A DNA stretch of 64,000 nt. Origin: Rotaria sp. Silwood1 (lineage: Eukaryota; Rotifera; Eurotatoria; Philodinida; Philodinidae). Positions 13,500 to 29,200 of this stretch are shown here, piece after piece. Within the stretch, counting starts at the first letter, position 1; each line of letters starts with the position of its first letter. A program made the position numbers and the translations under genes. Below the pieces are notes generated by a model, which saw only the letters and a program-made list of their open reading frames with translations, was not told the DNA's origin and searched no databases. The stretch spans positions 722,391 through 786,390 of the forward strand of contig CAJNOP010000030.1 in NCBI GenBank assembly GCA_905250075.1. The letters run 5' to 3'.

Positions 13500-14039
13500 T
13501 AGGGCAAACCAAAAGTTCGTAGAACGGTGTTTAAAGAACCTTGTCGGATAAGATAACCTATTCAAAAATGAAAAACCAAATATATCATGTTGTAGAGCTC
13601 TTTGAGGCGCGTCGAATGGTATATAATAAATCATGTTTTCATAAGACTTTGAAGGAACTACAGTCAATTTACTGATAGACGACTACACATGCACATCCAA
13701 GTGTTATAGGTTACTGAATATTGTGGTCCTTGGGATTAGTCGAAAGTGTTTGTAAAATATTTTTTCTCACATACGATTTTGCAAAATTTTTGACGGGCTA
13801 CAACCTCATATATATAGCATCTCCGGTCATTTTGTCAGTGTGGGTATGGATGTGTAGTCGTCTATCAGTAAATTAACTCTAGTTCCTTCAAAGTCTTATG
13901 AAAACAGGATTTATTATATACCATTCGAGGCGCCTGAAAAAGCTCTACAACATGGTATATTTGGTTTTTCATTTCTGAATAGGTTATCTTATCCGAAAAG
14001 GTTCTTTAAAGCCGTTCTGCGAACTTTTGGTTTGCCCTA
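13500..14039. mobile_element. Mariner-type foldback miniature element (540 bp)
   Basis: Two arms of about 190 bases, 13500-13691 and 13849-14039, are inverted copies at roughly 90% identity by eye, separated by a loop of about 157 bases. The ends read TAGGGCAAACCAAAAGTTCG and CGAACTTTTGGTTTGCCCTA, so the repeat is bounded by TA on both sides as expected for a Tc1/mariner target duplication. The AAAAGTTCG core resembles known mariner ends. No transposase is encoded. Both flanks are TATATATA-rich. It is a non-autonomous element. Confidence 0.85.
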
Positions 14040-17000
14040 AGTATATATATTGTTCTGTAGGGAAATTCTTTTAATATACATCTATTTGAATTGTTTGATT
14101 CGTTATATAGTAGGTCAAAAGAAGTAGAATTTTTATTGATTTATTGTTGAAAGAACTAATAGAAAATTTTTCTTTTGATCTGATTGAGATGCGAATTGTT
14201 AATTGTTTGGTTTATTCTTTGACATGGATTATTATTGTAAAATTGTGTTATCAATGTTGTTTTTTTTTACACAAAACTTAGAAGATGTATTCCGAGAAGA
14301 GATGACTTCTAGTCTTGAGAAATTTTCGTTTTTCTTCGACGAAATCTCAGCATTGTTATTTTTTACTCAAGAATCCTTCGAACATATTAAATCAGGTCTC
14401 GAACTCAATCAAGTTTAGTAAAGATCTTCTAAAGCAATGATCCTGTCTGCTTCATGACACTTCGTTTAATTAGTTAAAAAACAAAAAAAAAAGAATATTT
14501 CTTCAAATTGTCAATGTGTTTTTCATTAGGTTTGTTTTTTACTGTTATCATATTATTAGTATGAACATATCGATCATCTATTCTTCGATGACATTGATGA
14601 TGTATCGTTGATCATTTCTTGCTCGATTCTTAACGAAATTTATTTCTTTTAATTTGTTGATAGTATAATAAATTGAAAATCCTCATAGGAATCATTGCTT
14701 CACATTTCACAATGTTAGTTGATCTTATGGTTTTGCTGAAATAATGCTATATAAAAATGTAGACTCATGTTTAATAAAAAAAAAAAGAAAAAGAAGAGAA
14801 CAGAGTAAGACATTCTATTTACATATATTCAAAAACAGAACAATCGTACTTTTATAAAAATCGTTTCATAAGTTGAATGTGAAAGAATCATCACGAAAAA
14901 ACATGAAATTTTGAACATAAAAACACTAGAAAATGACTATTGTGCAAATTTTTATAAATAATTATATTTCAAAATTTGATAAATTTTTGTAAATTGATTA
15001 CAAACAGTTATCTACGAAAGTTCTCCAGAGATACTTATAGATAAATGTGTTTTGCCTCGTTTTTTTTTTGCACTTATTTGGCCTCAAGTGAATATTATTC
15101 ATAAGAATCATGTAAAATAGTTTATTTTAGTACATTCTATGACTAATGTGAAATAGCTTCAATTAAGATATTTATGTTTTTCAATATCATTGACCGTTAC
15201 TATCATCATGTTGACTAGTAGAAGAATTCACCGTTTGAATGCATCTATTAAATGATTGACTGATCTCAAATGTTGATAATTAATCAATGAAGCATTTTAC
15301 TAACAGATTTCATTTGAATATGAATGAATACTATAGTAAAATTTATATTAATCATAGAAACAATTCTTGACCAGTCACACACTCTACTGAAATTTGACAT
15401 ACTTAAAACTTTTTTTATCATTACTATCGATGAATGATGAAGTTAGTATAAAGATTTATGACTTTTCAAATTGAGTTCAAAAATTTCTAAGCATCTATTT
15501 AAACAATAAATCATACAACTTGTTCATTTCATCATCTATTTTATATAATTGAAAGTTTCGTGATTATGCTTTCGGATAACGAAATTCACAAGGTATCAGC
15601 CTTACTTCTATCGACGATTGGTAGAAAAAAAAACTCATTGACACTCTTTATAACCCGGAAGCAGTCAATATTAAATACGCTATATATGTAATAAAACTTC
15701 CTATGTGTTGATCTACGAAGCAAGTTGAGTCTATATAAATGCCATTTAGTAATTAATGAAAAAAAAATTGTTTAGGGTACGTTTGAAAGAAAACTTGAAT
15801 AATAGCAAAATCATGATTATACCCTCAGTCACATTCTCAGATGATATCTTTAGTGTTAATGATGATGGTACTCAGTAACAAAAAGGTCAAAAATTCTAGA
15901 TTGATTGTAACATTATACGTATTAAAGCCTAGTGTCACCTGTCAGAAGTCTAGTTCTGCTCCAGAACAACGGATTTGGTTGCAAATTTCAGCCAACATTA
16001 TTGAGTTATCATAGTATCAAAGGTAAAAAAGTAGGTTCCTGTGTGATAAAGATTTCTCCTTGAATTCTAATGATATAGATTTCGGTTTAGATTTAATATA
16101 TAGCGAAAATCTGCTACTACAACTGAACGAGGTCCAATAATTGAAAGTAGTTTTTCTTTACTTCTGATGAAATTTTCTCTCCAAAAAAGAAAATTCGAAA
16201 ATTAGAATTTCACTACTGGAAAACCTGCATATTTTTTGTTTTTTTGTAAAAATAAGTCAACAAGAAAAACTTCGACTCTGTCATGTTTTAGAACATAGTT
16301 TTCTCTTTAATTAAAACTCTTCCGGAGCATTGTAGAACATAAAACGGTTGACAAATCTTTGTCACAAGAACAGGAAAAAATAGAAAAATGTATTTTGAGA
16401 AAAATACGAAACAAAGTTTGCACTAAGAATCCAAGTTTTTTTTCTTTATAAACCGTAAAAAGCCATAGTAAATTTAATCAATGCTATTAGACAGTGAGAA
16501 CTATTTGAGCGCATGAAAATCTCAGAATTGAATTTTATTTCACTAAAACCGCATAGAGAATAGATCTTAAATTGAAGTATTATGATTAATTGTTTATAGT
16601 GTTAATTCGTTAATTTATAAATATTACAGCTAATATGAATACATATCTAACACTTTATGTTAGTGACATGCACGATAATATCAAACAACAATATAAAATC
16701 ATATTTAGAATGTACGAATCGATTTCGAGGAAGCGTTTAAGACGGCAAAAAAACAAATTTTCTAATGTAATGATGTATCTTCATTATTCATATTTAAAAG
16801 TCATCTTTCTTGAAAGCAAGAGTTTAATAGCTCGAAAATGGATTTTATAACCACTAATGGACTGTAATATTTGAAAGTAATATAAATCCATACTACGAAA
16901 TAGTTAAATTTGAACAATATTTAATTACAATTCATCAAGTAAAATAAACAAATTTATTATATCTACTTATCAAATTGTTTTTTGCTTTTCATTTTGTATT

Positions 17001-20000
17001 CAATCTTTATTTTAATGAATTCAATAGTCTATTGATTTTCTGAATTAGTTTTCTATTTTTCTACATCAAACTAATGAAATTCATTCATGATGAAATGAAA
17101 GACATTACCATTCTATTTATTTTCATCTATATGTCTCATATAAAAAAGATGAATTTCATTGATACATTCAGAGTGTATGTCGGATATAAATCTTATAATC
17201 AAAGACAACAAAATTCAATGATTTATGAAAATTTTGTATCAATATAGCAGGTCTTACACCAACACTATCCGAGGTATTCAACTAAGACCTTGTCATATAT
17301 TGGTAAGAAAAATGCCAAAAGAAGTATACTGCTAATAACTTGCTCAGTATATGAGACCTTTGAATTTAATACATTTACTAGGATACTTTCCTGAATGCTT
17401 AGTATTGTCCTGATACTTCAAGATTTGTCATCATAGGACTATTTCTACATGATTATGAAGCGTTTTGTATTATTTATGTTAATCTATTTCGAAGGTTTTT
17501 GTTAAAATAGTTGTGAAATATTTGCTATTAAGAAAGAAAAATATAATGTTCATATTATATTTATTTGGATTGTTTATGAAATTTTCTAATCAATTTGAAG
17601 TAGTTTCCATCATTTTCAATTCATTGAAATTTTGAAGCAGCTAGTTTTACATTGGTGATTGTTATTGATGGTCAGATGGATCATAGAAAAATATATTTCT
17701 TATTTTTCGTTACTTTCTAATGTTTTCATCATTGAGAACCAAATGTTTTTAAATCATTATGAAATCTTCTAGAAATTCATCGGTATTCTTCAATCAAGAT
17801 TGTTTCGTTTCATTTTTAAAACTTAAACATAATTTCAGCAACCTATTTAATAAAAACTTTCAAAATTTGTTTTATTTTTATATAGTTCGCTAAATTTCAA
17901 AACTCTTTTCTAATACAATGCTTAATTAATGGTTAACATATATATATGTAAATTTGGAAGAAATATATATAAAGAAAGAAAAGTCGTGACTTGAGTACTC
18001 AGCAGTAAGAGCGAAGTATTATACTTCAGAGTGGCTCTCTCAAATCTCGCATTTTTTTCCGGTTGGATATAAGACTATTTTGAAAGTTGTTCTCAATAGT
18101 TTACGAAGACTATCTTAAAGTTTTTGAGACATTAGAAGACACATTTTTTGAACAAAATAGACTAATGACAATTTAAGAAAAAAATTGATTCAAAACAATG
18201 GAAATGCTGAGAGTAAATATACATAGTTAAATTTCAGATATAATATATTATTTTTGTTGTTAATAAATTTTTAAGAGTTATTATTGAAAACTAAGTGTAG
18301 CATGAGTAACAATTAGAAGAGTAAGTGTCATCAATTTATTACAACTTTATCCACTTAGATGTAGAGTTTTTTCTTGTATAGAAATAATAAAAGAGGTTTA
18401 GCAATATTCTGATTTTTCTTACGAAATTGTCGTATTTATTTTCTTGATTTTAAAACATAGGTTGCCGCAACCTTGAATATAGTTCGGTACAAATTTGTTT
18501 GCTTACGATAATAGAATAAACTTATTTAATTAAATATATGTGGTTTTTGTATTTTATAATGATTTTTAACAGTTAATATAACATAGTTTTATCAGAACTA
18601 AAATTTATTAATTAAGATTGATGTATTATGAATTCTTCAAATATCGAATAGAGAGAAAGAAAGAAATATATTCTATTTTGAGACAAAGTAGTCTTGCATA
18701 TTTATGTTTGGTTTATTAATTTAAAATTCTATGATTCATTTTCTAGTAGCTATAAAAATAGCTCTATAATTATTAATATCATTTGGGATTTAATTACGAA
18801 GTTTATAAAACAAAACTACTAATTACATTATATATATATATTATGATTATTTCAATATATATTTATTAAACAACTAAATATAGTTCAGACAAATCATAAT
18901 ATATTAAATATTTGTTTCTATCTACAATATATATAGATATGTTATTTGCACAAATGAAAATGTATCTATAAGGACAGACGATATTCTTTATCTATATTCT
19001 CAATATTTTATAGCACTGTCTAGAACTAATCAAGAATTTCTGCATAACATATTTATGATAGAGTTTCAAATAGAATAATATATTGATGAATTTTTCATTC
19101 TATATTGACGTAGTATTACATAATCATACGTTATATTTGATATAGTTCTATTGAAGAAAAATTTTTTGTATTTTATTTTCTGTTGGTTAATTGTTTGTTT
19201 AAAACAGCTGGTTTGTTTTTTGTTATGAATATATATGCGACTCTAAATGAAATGTATCATAAGATGGAAATGATAATAGAAAGATGTTTAATGAAGCTGA
19301 TCAATCCTTGCATATATTTTCTTAGGGATGATCGAAATTATCAACACTCGTAGACATATACCATATGAATTATATATGACCAAGCATGTATATATTCTAT
19401 TTCTATTTCTTTTGGCTTTCTTTTATTTGCCTTGATCTCAATTTTGCTATACAATGTTATTTATTGCCACAATTAACGTTATATCCATATGTTCTCTTCA
19501 TAGATATACAAGATAATAATTCAATATAAGTCAGACAAAAGGTCAATGCCTCTATCAACTTATTTTTTGTCCTGAACGGTTTACAATCAATTTTTTATGT
19601 TCTCGTTTGACATGTCTATAAGCATATATATATCTGTGTGTATATTAATAATAATAATAATAATGAAGAAGGTCAATATAATTTATTAAAATAAGAGATT
19701 TGAGCAAAACGTTCTATTTCTTTTTCGTTCATTTTCTGATTGATACAATCATGTGGTTTTTTCCTTTTTCTTCACTATGAAATCAGATGCCAATGTTTTC
19801 TTAATAACAAAGATTTTCATACTTATTGCTTTCCTTTTATATTGATAATGACGTTTATTCACTTTTTGTTTTGTTTCTAATCGAGTTCAATAAAACGATA
19901 ATACCACATTGTTCCTATATTCATGAAGGTTATTGTTCACATATAAATAAACAATAAGAATTATTAGTTTTCTCGATCTTTTCTTTTCTCGAAGTGCGTC

Positions 20001-20264
20001 ACATCTTTTTCTATATGTCTCTCTTATTTATCTTAGTTTATATCAATCTAACGATTGGTAATTATGTATATGATGAGTACAGTTGTATATTATTGAACTG
20101 TTTTAATGTTTGTCATCACTTGTAGATTATTCTTTATTTATTGATAAGAAGGAAAAAAAAAATGTAGAATGTCATCACTCATACTTAACAAAAGAAACAA
20201 TCAATACTTGTTCATTTAGTATTTTGCCATTTTTCTCTTTGATGTTTGTCTATATTTATAGAAT
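14040..20264. other. 6.2 kb without a recognisable gene
   Basis: The stretch is AT-rich. Reading frames at 14203-14418 and 16635-16850 lack codon structure, motifs and splice context. A short hairpin (GAAGTAT/ATACTTC) sits near 18013-18029. An imperfect (TAA)n microsatellite is at about 19647-19663. It may include distal 5' sequence of the ANKFN1-like gene, whose first coding exon follows, but I could not identify exons. Confidence 0.5.
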
Positions 20265-23200
20265 ATGGCTACTACAACTGATAACTGGATTAAATTATAT
20301 CGATGGTGTCAAGAACATTTAAAATCTCATTTTGTTTCATCATCAATATTTAATAATCATCACTTATTACTTCGTCGTTCATCATTAATACCATTTCATT
20401 CAACAAATAATAATTATTCAAAAAAGATCAAAAAACGTTCTTCATATGATGAAATTGATTTACGTCAAATTGGTAACAATGATTTTCGACACGTACGTGA
20501 TAGTATACGTGGTAATATTCCTCATGCAATACGAATAATATCAACATCTACATCTAAAGAAAGGTTAGTTCATAAGAAAGAAAAGACTTTCTTTCTGATT
20601 TGTCAGGCAAGGAAATTGATAAATGCATTTAAGGTTTTTCTTTGTATTTTTTGTTTTTTGCAAAACGGATATATTTTCTTTTTTTTTTGTTTCTTCTGAA
20701 ATATGCATCTATGCATTTAGCGGAAATAAAAAACATGATTTGAAAAGAATTATATATATATATATAGGTTATAATGATGAACATTGACTATGTACTGAAT
20801 CTACTCTAATAACATCGATAATCAGATGAAATTTATTAGTATAATTCATCAATTGAATTTACAATAGAAATTTCTTTTAGAAACAAAAAGAAGGGATTGT
20901 ATTAATTAATATAATAGGATTTTTCCTTTTTTTTTTTCGAGCAGAAAAAGAAAAAGGAAAATTCTTATTATAATTAAGAAATAGAAGAATTTTTCTCAAT
21001 ACTCATCTCATATCACGTTCAATGATCTACATATAGAACATTGTTCGATTCATAGTTAGCTTTTTTATTCTGTACAGTAATATTATTTAATAGAACAAGG
21101 TAATAAACAATATTAACATTATGATATATATATATGATTATATGCATGTGTCAGTCGAAAACCTAATGTTTTCGAAGGTTTCATTAGGTTTGCTAATTAT
21201 CTAGGTAAGCTATAAACCTTGATTAAAAGTCTAGTCATTTGACTTTTATCTTAGCTATGCACATGTTAAGATAAATCCCTTGATATATGTATAAAATGGC
21301 ATGTAGCATCTGTCGATTTGATTGAATGTCTAAAGAGTGACGTAATTGATGATTGAAAGTACATATTGCCTTGATGCAATGATTAAACAAAAAAAAAAAA
21401 AGAAGAAGAAGAAAACCTTGACTTATCGACACAAACTGATATCGATCTTATCTTAAAGTGAAGAAAAACGATTACGTAGTATTGTATATTTCTATATTCA
21501 TAAAATATAGAATTATTTCTAAAAATAGTTCTTAAACAATAAAGATAATATACTGAATAACTCTAATTTCTAATCTATTATATCATATTGATATTTCATA
21601 CAAAAGAAGAATATATTTTTGAAAACATCTATAGCATAAATAATGAGAAAAAAAAGTGGTTAATTTCAATAAACCACATGTATAGACATATACAGATGCT
21701 TTGCTTTTTTTCGACAATATAAACATCAAAATATAACTGATTGATTTTTTTTTTCTGTTGTTGACATTGTTAATCAACTATTAGACCGTTTTAGACTAAC
21801 CTTGATATTCAGAAGTTTTATAGATTAACCGAGAAAAGTAGAAAAATAATTTCTTTGTTTGATAATGTTCGTTACGACATTGTATTTCACGCATTTCATC
21901 AATAACGATACTTTAATTAAGACATAGAATAATAAATTTCTATGAGTAATCAACATTTCATCACTTCTTCTATTGAATACTTTTTTTTTCCCCTTAATGA
22001 AAATGCACACATATATATATTAGAATGAATTATAAAGTAGTGTCGATATATTATAGTTTTCTAATTCTATCAGTCTATTTTTTAATGAAAATCATAGATA
22101 GCAAGGTTTGTCTGATGTGTTTTGACAAAAGTACATGTATTAAAAATGACAATAATAAATTCTATTAAGTAGATATTTGATGAGAACTTTTCTTTTTTTC
22201 TTGAGAAAAAATTTAATGTTAATCATCATGCACTTGTATTTCATAATCAAAAATAGTCTATATAGTTATATTATGTAAGAGAGATGTGTGTTTCTCTTCT
22301 TTTCTCTTATTTTTTGATCTTGGAACGGATTCTTTTTTTGTGTGCATACAACAACATATTTCCTTCATTAGGATAAAAAGAAAAATAATTTCTTATTAAA
22401 ATTTGTTTATTTCGTTCGTACATATTTATGTTATCGATTTATTGGAAATTAATTTCTTATTCATAATTGTTTTCCTATTAATATGTACTTTAGTTTATTG
22501 TTTAAATAATTGATGAACATTATTATATCGAATGTATTTATAGATGAAACATAATAATTAAAGAAAATAATCATTTGATATAATAAATTCCTTAGAAAAA
22601 TATCCCATAGATTTTTCTCGTTTTCTTTTTCCTTCTATTAAATATGAAGATTTAGAATGATAATATTGAGAGATCTATTACTAAATATAAAATAAAACAA
22701 AAATATGTAAGTATAAATTTTCGTTTTCATTATTGATATTCATAAGTGTTAGATTCAAGATATAATATTTTTAAGGTTAGTTCGTTCTTTTTTTTTTTTG
22801 TTTTTTTCCTCTTTTATTATTTTTTGATAATTAATTCAATTTATAGATTAATATAAAATATATCGAAAATTTTGTCTTGAGAGACATTGTTTTCAACTAA
22901 TGTGTTAACAAATATGAATAAGCACTCTTTTGATCATTACAATGATTATAATTATAATTTGTGAAGTATTTCAGATAAAAGCTATTTATGATGAGTATCA
23001 TTTTTTGATATTATTCATTGAAGTGTTCTTAAAAGACTTCTTCTAGAAATACATTATTACTGAGAATCATTCTATTTCTTTTTAGTTGATAATGCATCCA
23101 TTTACATATTGGAAATTTGAGTTAACGCTAATAGAAACAGATGAAACTACATAAAAAATGACAGGTGTTTACAAGAATATGACTTGTTCTTTTAACATAA

Positions 23201-26200
23201 TTTCATTGAATCCGTCTTGTATTTTTTTTTGTCCCATTTACGTCACAGACGGATTCTATCTATATATATATGGAGGCAATGATCTGTATTTTTCCTTTAG
23301 ATATATATAAGAAAAGTACTTTGGTCATCATGACACTCGTAGGTATTATTGTTAAAAGATACACTCATATTCTTCTTACTAGTCGTATGTGAATCTCTTC
23401 TTTTTTTTTTTATACAATTATTGAAATTGATCTAATAGAAAGACATTATGTTATTTATTCGATTAAATGAATAACATCGTATCCAAAAAAACAAAAAAAA
23501 AGATCGATTTATTATCCATAAGTTAATATCATATATAGAATAACCAGATAGACATAAGATATTTGCTATTAATCTTCCTTCGAATAGGTTTTCTTTTTTC
23601 TATATTAAGACAAGAATAAATAATAAGTCAAAGATTTTTATTGAATTCGTTAGCGACGTAACATCGCAAACTTAGAATATGCGTATATCGGTTAGTGTAG
23701 GTGTGATTTTTGCCTATTGTACGAGTCGCTATTTACTCTAGATGCCATGAAAAAATCAACACTCTACAGCTTTGTGCAGAGGAGTTATTAATGAAAAACT
23801 AGCGTTAGTGGCGTGACACTAAAAAGGACATCAACTGTCATTTGATATAACTTGGGTTTTAAAAATTTCCAAGTGTTTCACAATTGCCGAAAACTTAATA
23901 CACGACTCCTAAGATTACGAAATCTCGGTGTAAAATTATTTTGAGCATGTCTAGCTTTTTCAAAAACTAAAAATTTATTCAGGGTAAGTGACGTGACTGA
24001 GTACAACTTCACTACCGATCAAACGCTCTGGTAACGAATTGAAAAGTTCGAAATCAATTCCAAGAAGCTCATGTCAATGGTAGGAATCCCTAGAATAATA
24101 CTAAGAGAAACGTTTTCATTTCAGCTGTGTCTAAAGGCTTTGAAAGGTCGATTTTTCGTAAAGGAAATTTTTTTGTAGTCCGATCTCGCTGAACTATATT
24201 CGCTAATTATTACCTAATTAATAACTATGTGAAAGAGCAGACAAATTTACATAAGCCTATGCAAAAACAATTCACCTATACTAATAGAGAATTACATTCA
24301 AATACAACGGGTGAATGTTCCGTATTCGCTGATTTAATCCATATACAGATTGTGTATATGATTAGTAGTTGATTCAATGATGTAGAAGTATGTTTGCATG
24401 ATGCAGTCATTGAGATTTAATGACAATGATGTTGTCTAGTTAACTGAAAGTTTATCTTTCTTTTCTTATTAATTCAACTTCAGTAAGCGTGAGAAAAAAA
24501 AAAAAAAATTCTTTGACCATGGAATAGTTTTTTTTTGTTTTAATCATCTAATTTTATATACTTAGACATCAAGTTAAAAAACTAACTACGTATAATAAAT
24601 CATCAGAAGAAATTTTATTTTATGAAAATAAATTTATGTCTTCGAAATTACCACCAATGAATAAAAAACGTACTAATAAACTTCGACGTTTTTCACTTGC
24701 TAAATTTGAATTATCAAGTGTGAATTCAAATGGAACAAAAGGTTTTTAAAAAAATATATATTTTTTTTTTCGTTTTAATGATTATGTTTTCCTTTTTTTT
24801 TTTTGAAATTGTAAAGCTGAACAAAAATCAACAACTTCATCTAGTAATCGTAATATTATTCAAAAATTACTTTTTCGACAAATTAATCCTAAAACTCGAC
24901 CTTGTACAATGGGAACTTCTGTAAAGAATTTTCTTTTTTTTTTAAATATTATTTCCTTCTAGTTTTTGTTTTTTATTAATTTCTTTTTTAGCCTGATGAT
25001 AATATATCTACACCAAAAGTACCAAATGAAACACCCACGTAAGACTATAACAATCTTTTAAATAATCTAAAAATTGATTCTACATATTAATTATCTTTCT
25101 AAATGTCATCATTATTGGATTAAACTAATAACAATTTTCAAGATAGATATAATTATGCAAAAGAGACTAAATCTTAAAAAGATTAGTTCTATATGAGATA
25201 AGAATTTCAATGATTTTAAATTATAATGAAATTGTTGTTCACCTCGTCAGACTTGACATTAACAAGAAAAAATAAAGTGAACATAATTTTGTCTTTTTAA
25301 ATTCATCTGAGAGAATATTCAGTAACCCATTCAAGAAAGAGTAGAACGAAAATATTCTTCTTTTGACTACTTTGTAGTATAGACTGTTGCCTAGTGACAG
25401 ATTTCAACAACTGATACTAGCTGTAATTCTAGATAGAGAAACAGCCTGATGCAGAGCTTTTGCACATCCCGTACACAATGGTTAATCATATAATAGTCAC
25501 TAGAGCGTGGATATATCACAATTTAATCAGCATGCTATCAGACGAGTAATTTACAACAAAAAACTGTTGATGACTTATTAGAATCATTTCATGGCTGATA
25601 GTACCGAGATTGGAATAGAGTATTTATTGGATACATGTCGAAGAACGGCGCCAGTCAGTCAAGGTAAACTAATTCAAGGAAATTAAAATAAAATTGAATT
25701 CGTTTTTTAGAATTGATCATTCAAAGTAAAAATACGATGAATTCTCTTTTGTTTTGTTGTTCTGGAATATCTGTTGAATAATTTTGCTTACAATACGAGA
25801 AAATCTTAACAAATTACTTTTGTGATATCAAAGAACACATTCTAATTTAGTGGCTTTTAGGAAAAATATAATATTCAAAAAACTATTGCATTCTATATAA
25901 ATCTATCGATTGTATGACATCAATCGCTCTAGAATATTTAAGATTTTTCGATATGAAATCTACTTTGCTAGTTGACATCGTTCAGTTTTTCGTGGGCGTT
26001 GACTCAAAGTGAGATCTGAGATACTTTTCAATCAACTAAACTGAATATCTTTTCAAAAGATTAAACATTCTTCTGTTTTTTTTTTTTTGATAAATGCAAA
26101 ACGAGTTAGTTCTTTCAAATTTCAACAGAACAAAATCATTATCTCATTTAGAGTTCTTTCTCTATCTCATTTGAAATTCAACATCCATCAAATAATTATG

Positions 26201-29200
26201 ACACAATTTAATTCATGTTTGTCAGAATTTCACTTGAGGCCAAAAATATGTTTCAACGAAATGACCCGACCCAAGTCGATACTCTAACCTTTGATCTATG
26301 AACAACAACATGTTTATAATTTAATAATTGTCAAAGAAATAATTCACTGAAAGAAGTTTATTAACTTAAGCAGAAACTATAAATCATTTATAGATGAATA
26401 ATAAATGATAAATAAAACTATTCTAGTAAATTAGATTCATCTATTCATTTTATCATATATTTTGTTATTCAAAAAAAAATGTTTATACGAATAGTTTCTA
26501 TAATACACATTGATAGTTAAGTTCATTTTCAAGTTTATATTATATCTATGAAATTTATATAATGAATTATAAACTAATAGGATATTATTTTAGTTAGATA
26601 GGACATGAAATTTTATATATTCCGGATTCGTATTTCTCATATTCTTTGTTAATATAAATTATAATGAGAATATACATATATTATTTCAAAAATATTAAGA
26701 TAATAATAATAATTTAAAACTTAAATAAATTCTATAAACTTTAAAAAAGAAAAATAGAAAAATTTTTGTTTTTCTATTTTTTTTTTTGAATTAGTAATCT
26801 TCGAATGGCTAGTCCCGCACGTTTAAAACAATCTGGAACTAGTTCATCATCTCTTAATACTTCTAAACCAAATATTCGTCATGGAAGAGAACTTTTACCA
26901 TCATCATCAACACCTTACAATGTAATATCGAAAAGTCATCAATCGGATTTAAATGCATATTTATCTAAACGTCGTAATACAACAGGAAGTATATCACTTA
27001 ATAAAATAGTTGATACTAAAAATACATTAAGTGGAAATACTTTATTAGCAACAGCTGTTAATGCATTTAATAACTCAAATAATAAAATATCAATTGAAAG
27101 TAAAAATAATTTTATTTTTTCATTTATATTTTTCTATAATAATAATTATAATAATTTCAAATTTTTTTTGTTTTTAAAGAAGATATTTTTCAAACAGTCG
27201 AAGATTCAGATTTTCTTCTAACAAAACAATTAATTGAAACAAATGAAAATATTGTTAATTCGTAAGTCAAATTTTCTAAATTCTATTTCAAAAAATGTTT
27301 CGTTTTTTTAATTATCTTTCTTTTTTTCTATATTTAGATATAATGAATATGATTGGCGTCCATTAGATAGTGCTATAATGCTTAATAATATTCTAATGAT
27401 ACAACTTCTTTTACAATATGGTGCTGAAGAAAGTCCTAAAAGTATGTTTAATCTTTAATAATTTTATAAAATAAAATATCAGAATTTTTTTGTTTTGTTT
27501 GAAAAGTTCAATCGGATAAATCACGTTATCAAAGTATTTTTCATCAATTATCAATTCTTAGTGAACAAAGTTCTGATGATTCGATTAAAAAATCTTCATC
27601 AAATAAATTAGCACCTGATGATGTTCAAGTAGGATTTTATTTATTTTTTATATGAATTAAAAAACAAAAAAAAGAAATAATTGTTTGAAATCTATTTTGA
27701 GCATTTTATTTAATTCGAAAGAATTTTTTCAAATTTTTTATTTGTTTGAATTAGAGATTTTTATTGAACTCAATTTTTATATTTACTAGTATTATGGATT
27801 TGTTATTTATAGACACTAGATAAGTCTTATGCAAATTATAAGACAACTGAAGTTATTTTCATAGGAAAAATTTATTATGTAGTTCAATTTAAAAGAATTA
27901 TTCAAGTGGAATCTAAAAAATAACACCAGATTAAAGTCATATATGTACTGTAAAGAGAACTTCAATGTTATGCTCGTCTATTTTTCTAACCCAAATTTTT
28001 TTTGTTTTTCTATAGCCATTATATTAGTCTGAAATAGTCTCTACCACCTACTGAGTACATTTTCAGATTCAGAAATTGTCCTAAAGTTTTAAAAAATCAA
28101 ACTAACGAAATCAGTATATTGTTTCGTGTTTTTCTTAAACAAATTTTTCATAAAAAAATTGTAATCACTTCCTTATTTAATAAGTTCGATCGATCAGATA
28201 ATGTTTTCAGATAGATAGTTATTTTTTATTTGAAAAAATATAGTTCTATTGAATTTTGGTAGCTCTTAGGAAAAAGAACTACATTCAAAAAACACGTATT
28301 TTTTAGAGTCTCTTCAATATTTTGCGTTTTTTATTTAAAGCGCAAGAAATAAAAAGATATCAACCCTAAACAGTATTTAGTGCCTCTTAGAAAAAAAAAC
28401 AATTTTCAGTTCGATTGAACAAAGCATTATATCAATCATCTATATATCGAGACCTATTAGACTAAATATTAAATTAAAGTTAGAAAATAGTTTTTAATCT
28501 CTAAAGTTATCAAAAAAAAAAAAAAAGAAAACAAGCATATATTCATTAATTTTCTTTGATAAGTCTCTGACACACCTTTAAGAAAACAAACTAGATTGAT
28601 ATCATAGGCAATGTCATCAAATGTACTTTGATTAATATATTTGATGCTTGAAATATGAAACAATTAATCAATGTTTATTTTTAGTCGCGTCGTTCATCAC
28701 CATTAAGTGATAAACAACAACGTTATCGTCGTACAAGTAAAAGTCAACAGCAACATCAATACAATCAACAACGTTTATTAACATTAACACAAATGAAAGA
28801 TAATTACGAACAAGCAGGTAAATATCACAAGATATTAAATAAAATGACGTCGTTGTTTTATATTTCTATTGAATCTCAAAAAATATAATTAGATTCGTGA
28901 CAAATAAAACTGAAAGAATTTTCTGTCGGGTAGTAAATACGAGAAAGTAAATGATGAGGTACTATTGCGCTATTAAAATTAATCAATCTACAATCTTTTT
29001 TTATGCACGCGAAGTACATACATTTGTGAAGATTCTTTTTTTGTTTTTGTCTTAAATGGAAGCTGGAAAAAAATTTCGTTCTTCTCTCGTAACTGTTAAA
29101 ATTGCAGTTCGACTTTTAATAGAATCTAAACGAAAAAAAAATCTTGAATTTTATAATCAAAGATGTAAGTTTATTAATATTAATAATAAAATTTTATATA

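Noticed and set aside
13143-13667. 174-codon minus frame over the left arm of the mariner-type element
   Set aside because: Open by chance through the inverted-repeat arm; no transposase motif and it runs out into the AT-rich flank.
16635-16850. 71-codon plus frame in the 6-kb gap
   Set aside because: No motif, no splice sites and composition like surrounding intergenic DNA.
18000-18050. Hairpin near GAAGTAT/ATACTTC as a small RNA gene
   Set aside because: Stem is only seven pairs and no promoter elements or known RNA motif were seen; the bdelloid spliced-leader sequence as I recall it was not found here or elsewhere in the window.
20903-20976. Inverted repeat TTAATATAATA ... TATTATAATTAA with AAAAAGGAAAA arms in intron 1
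   Set aside because: Mostly low-complexity A/T tracts; could be chance.
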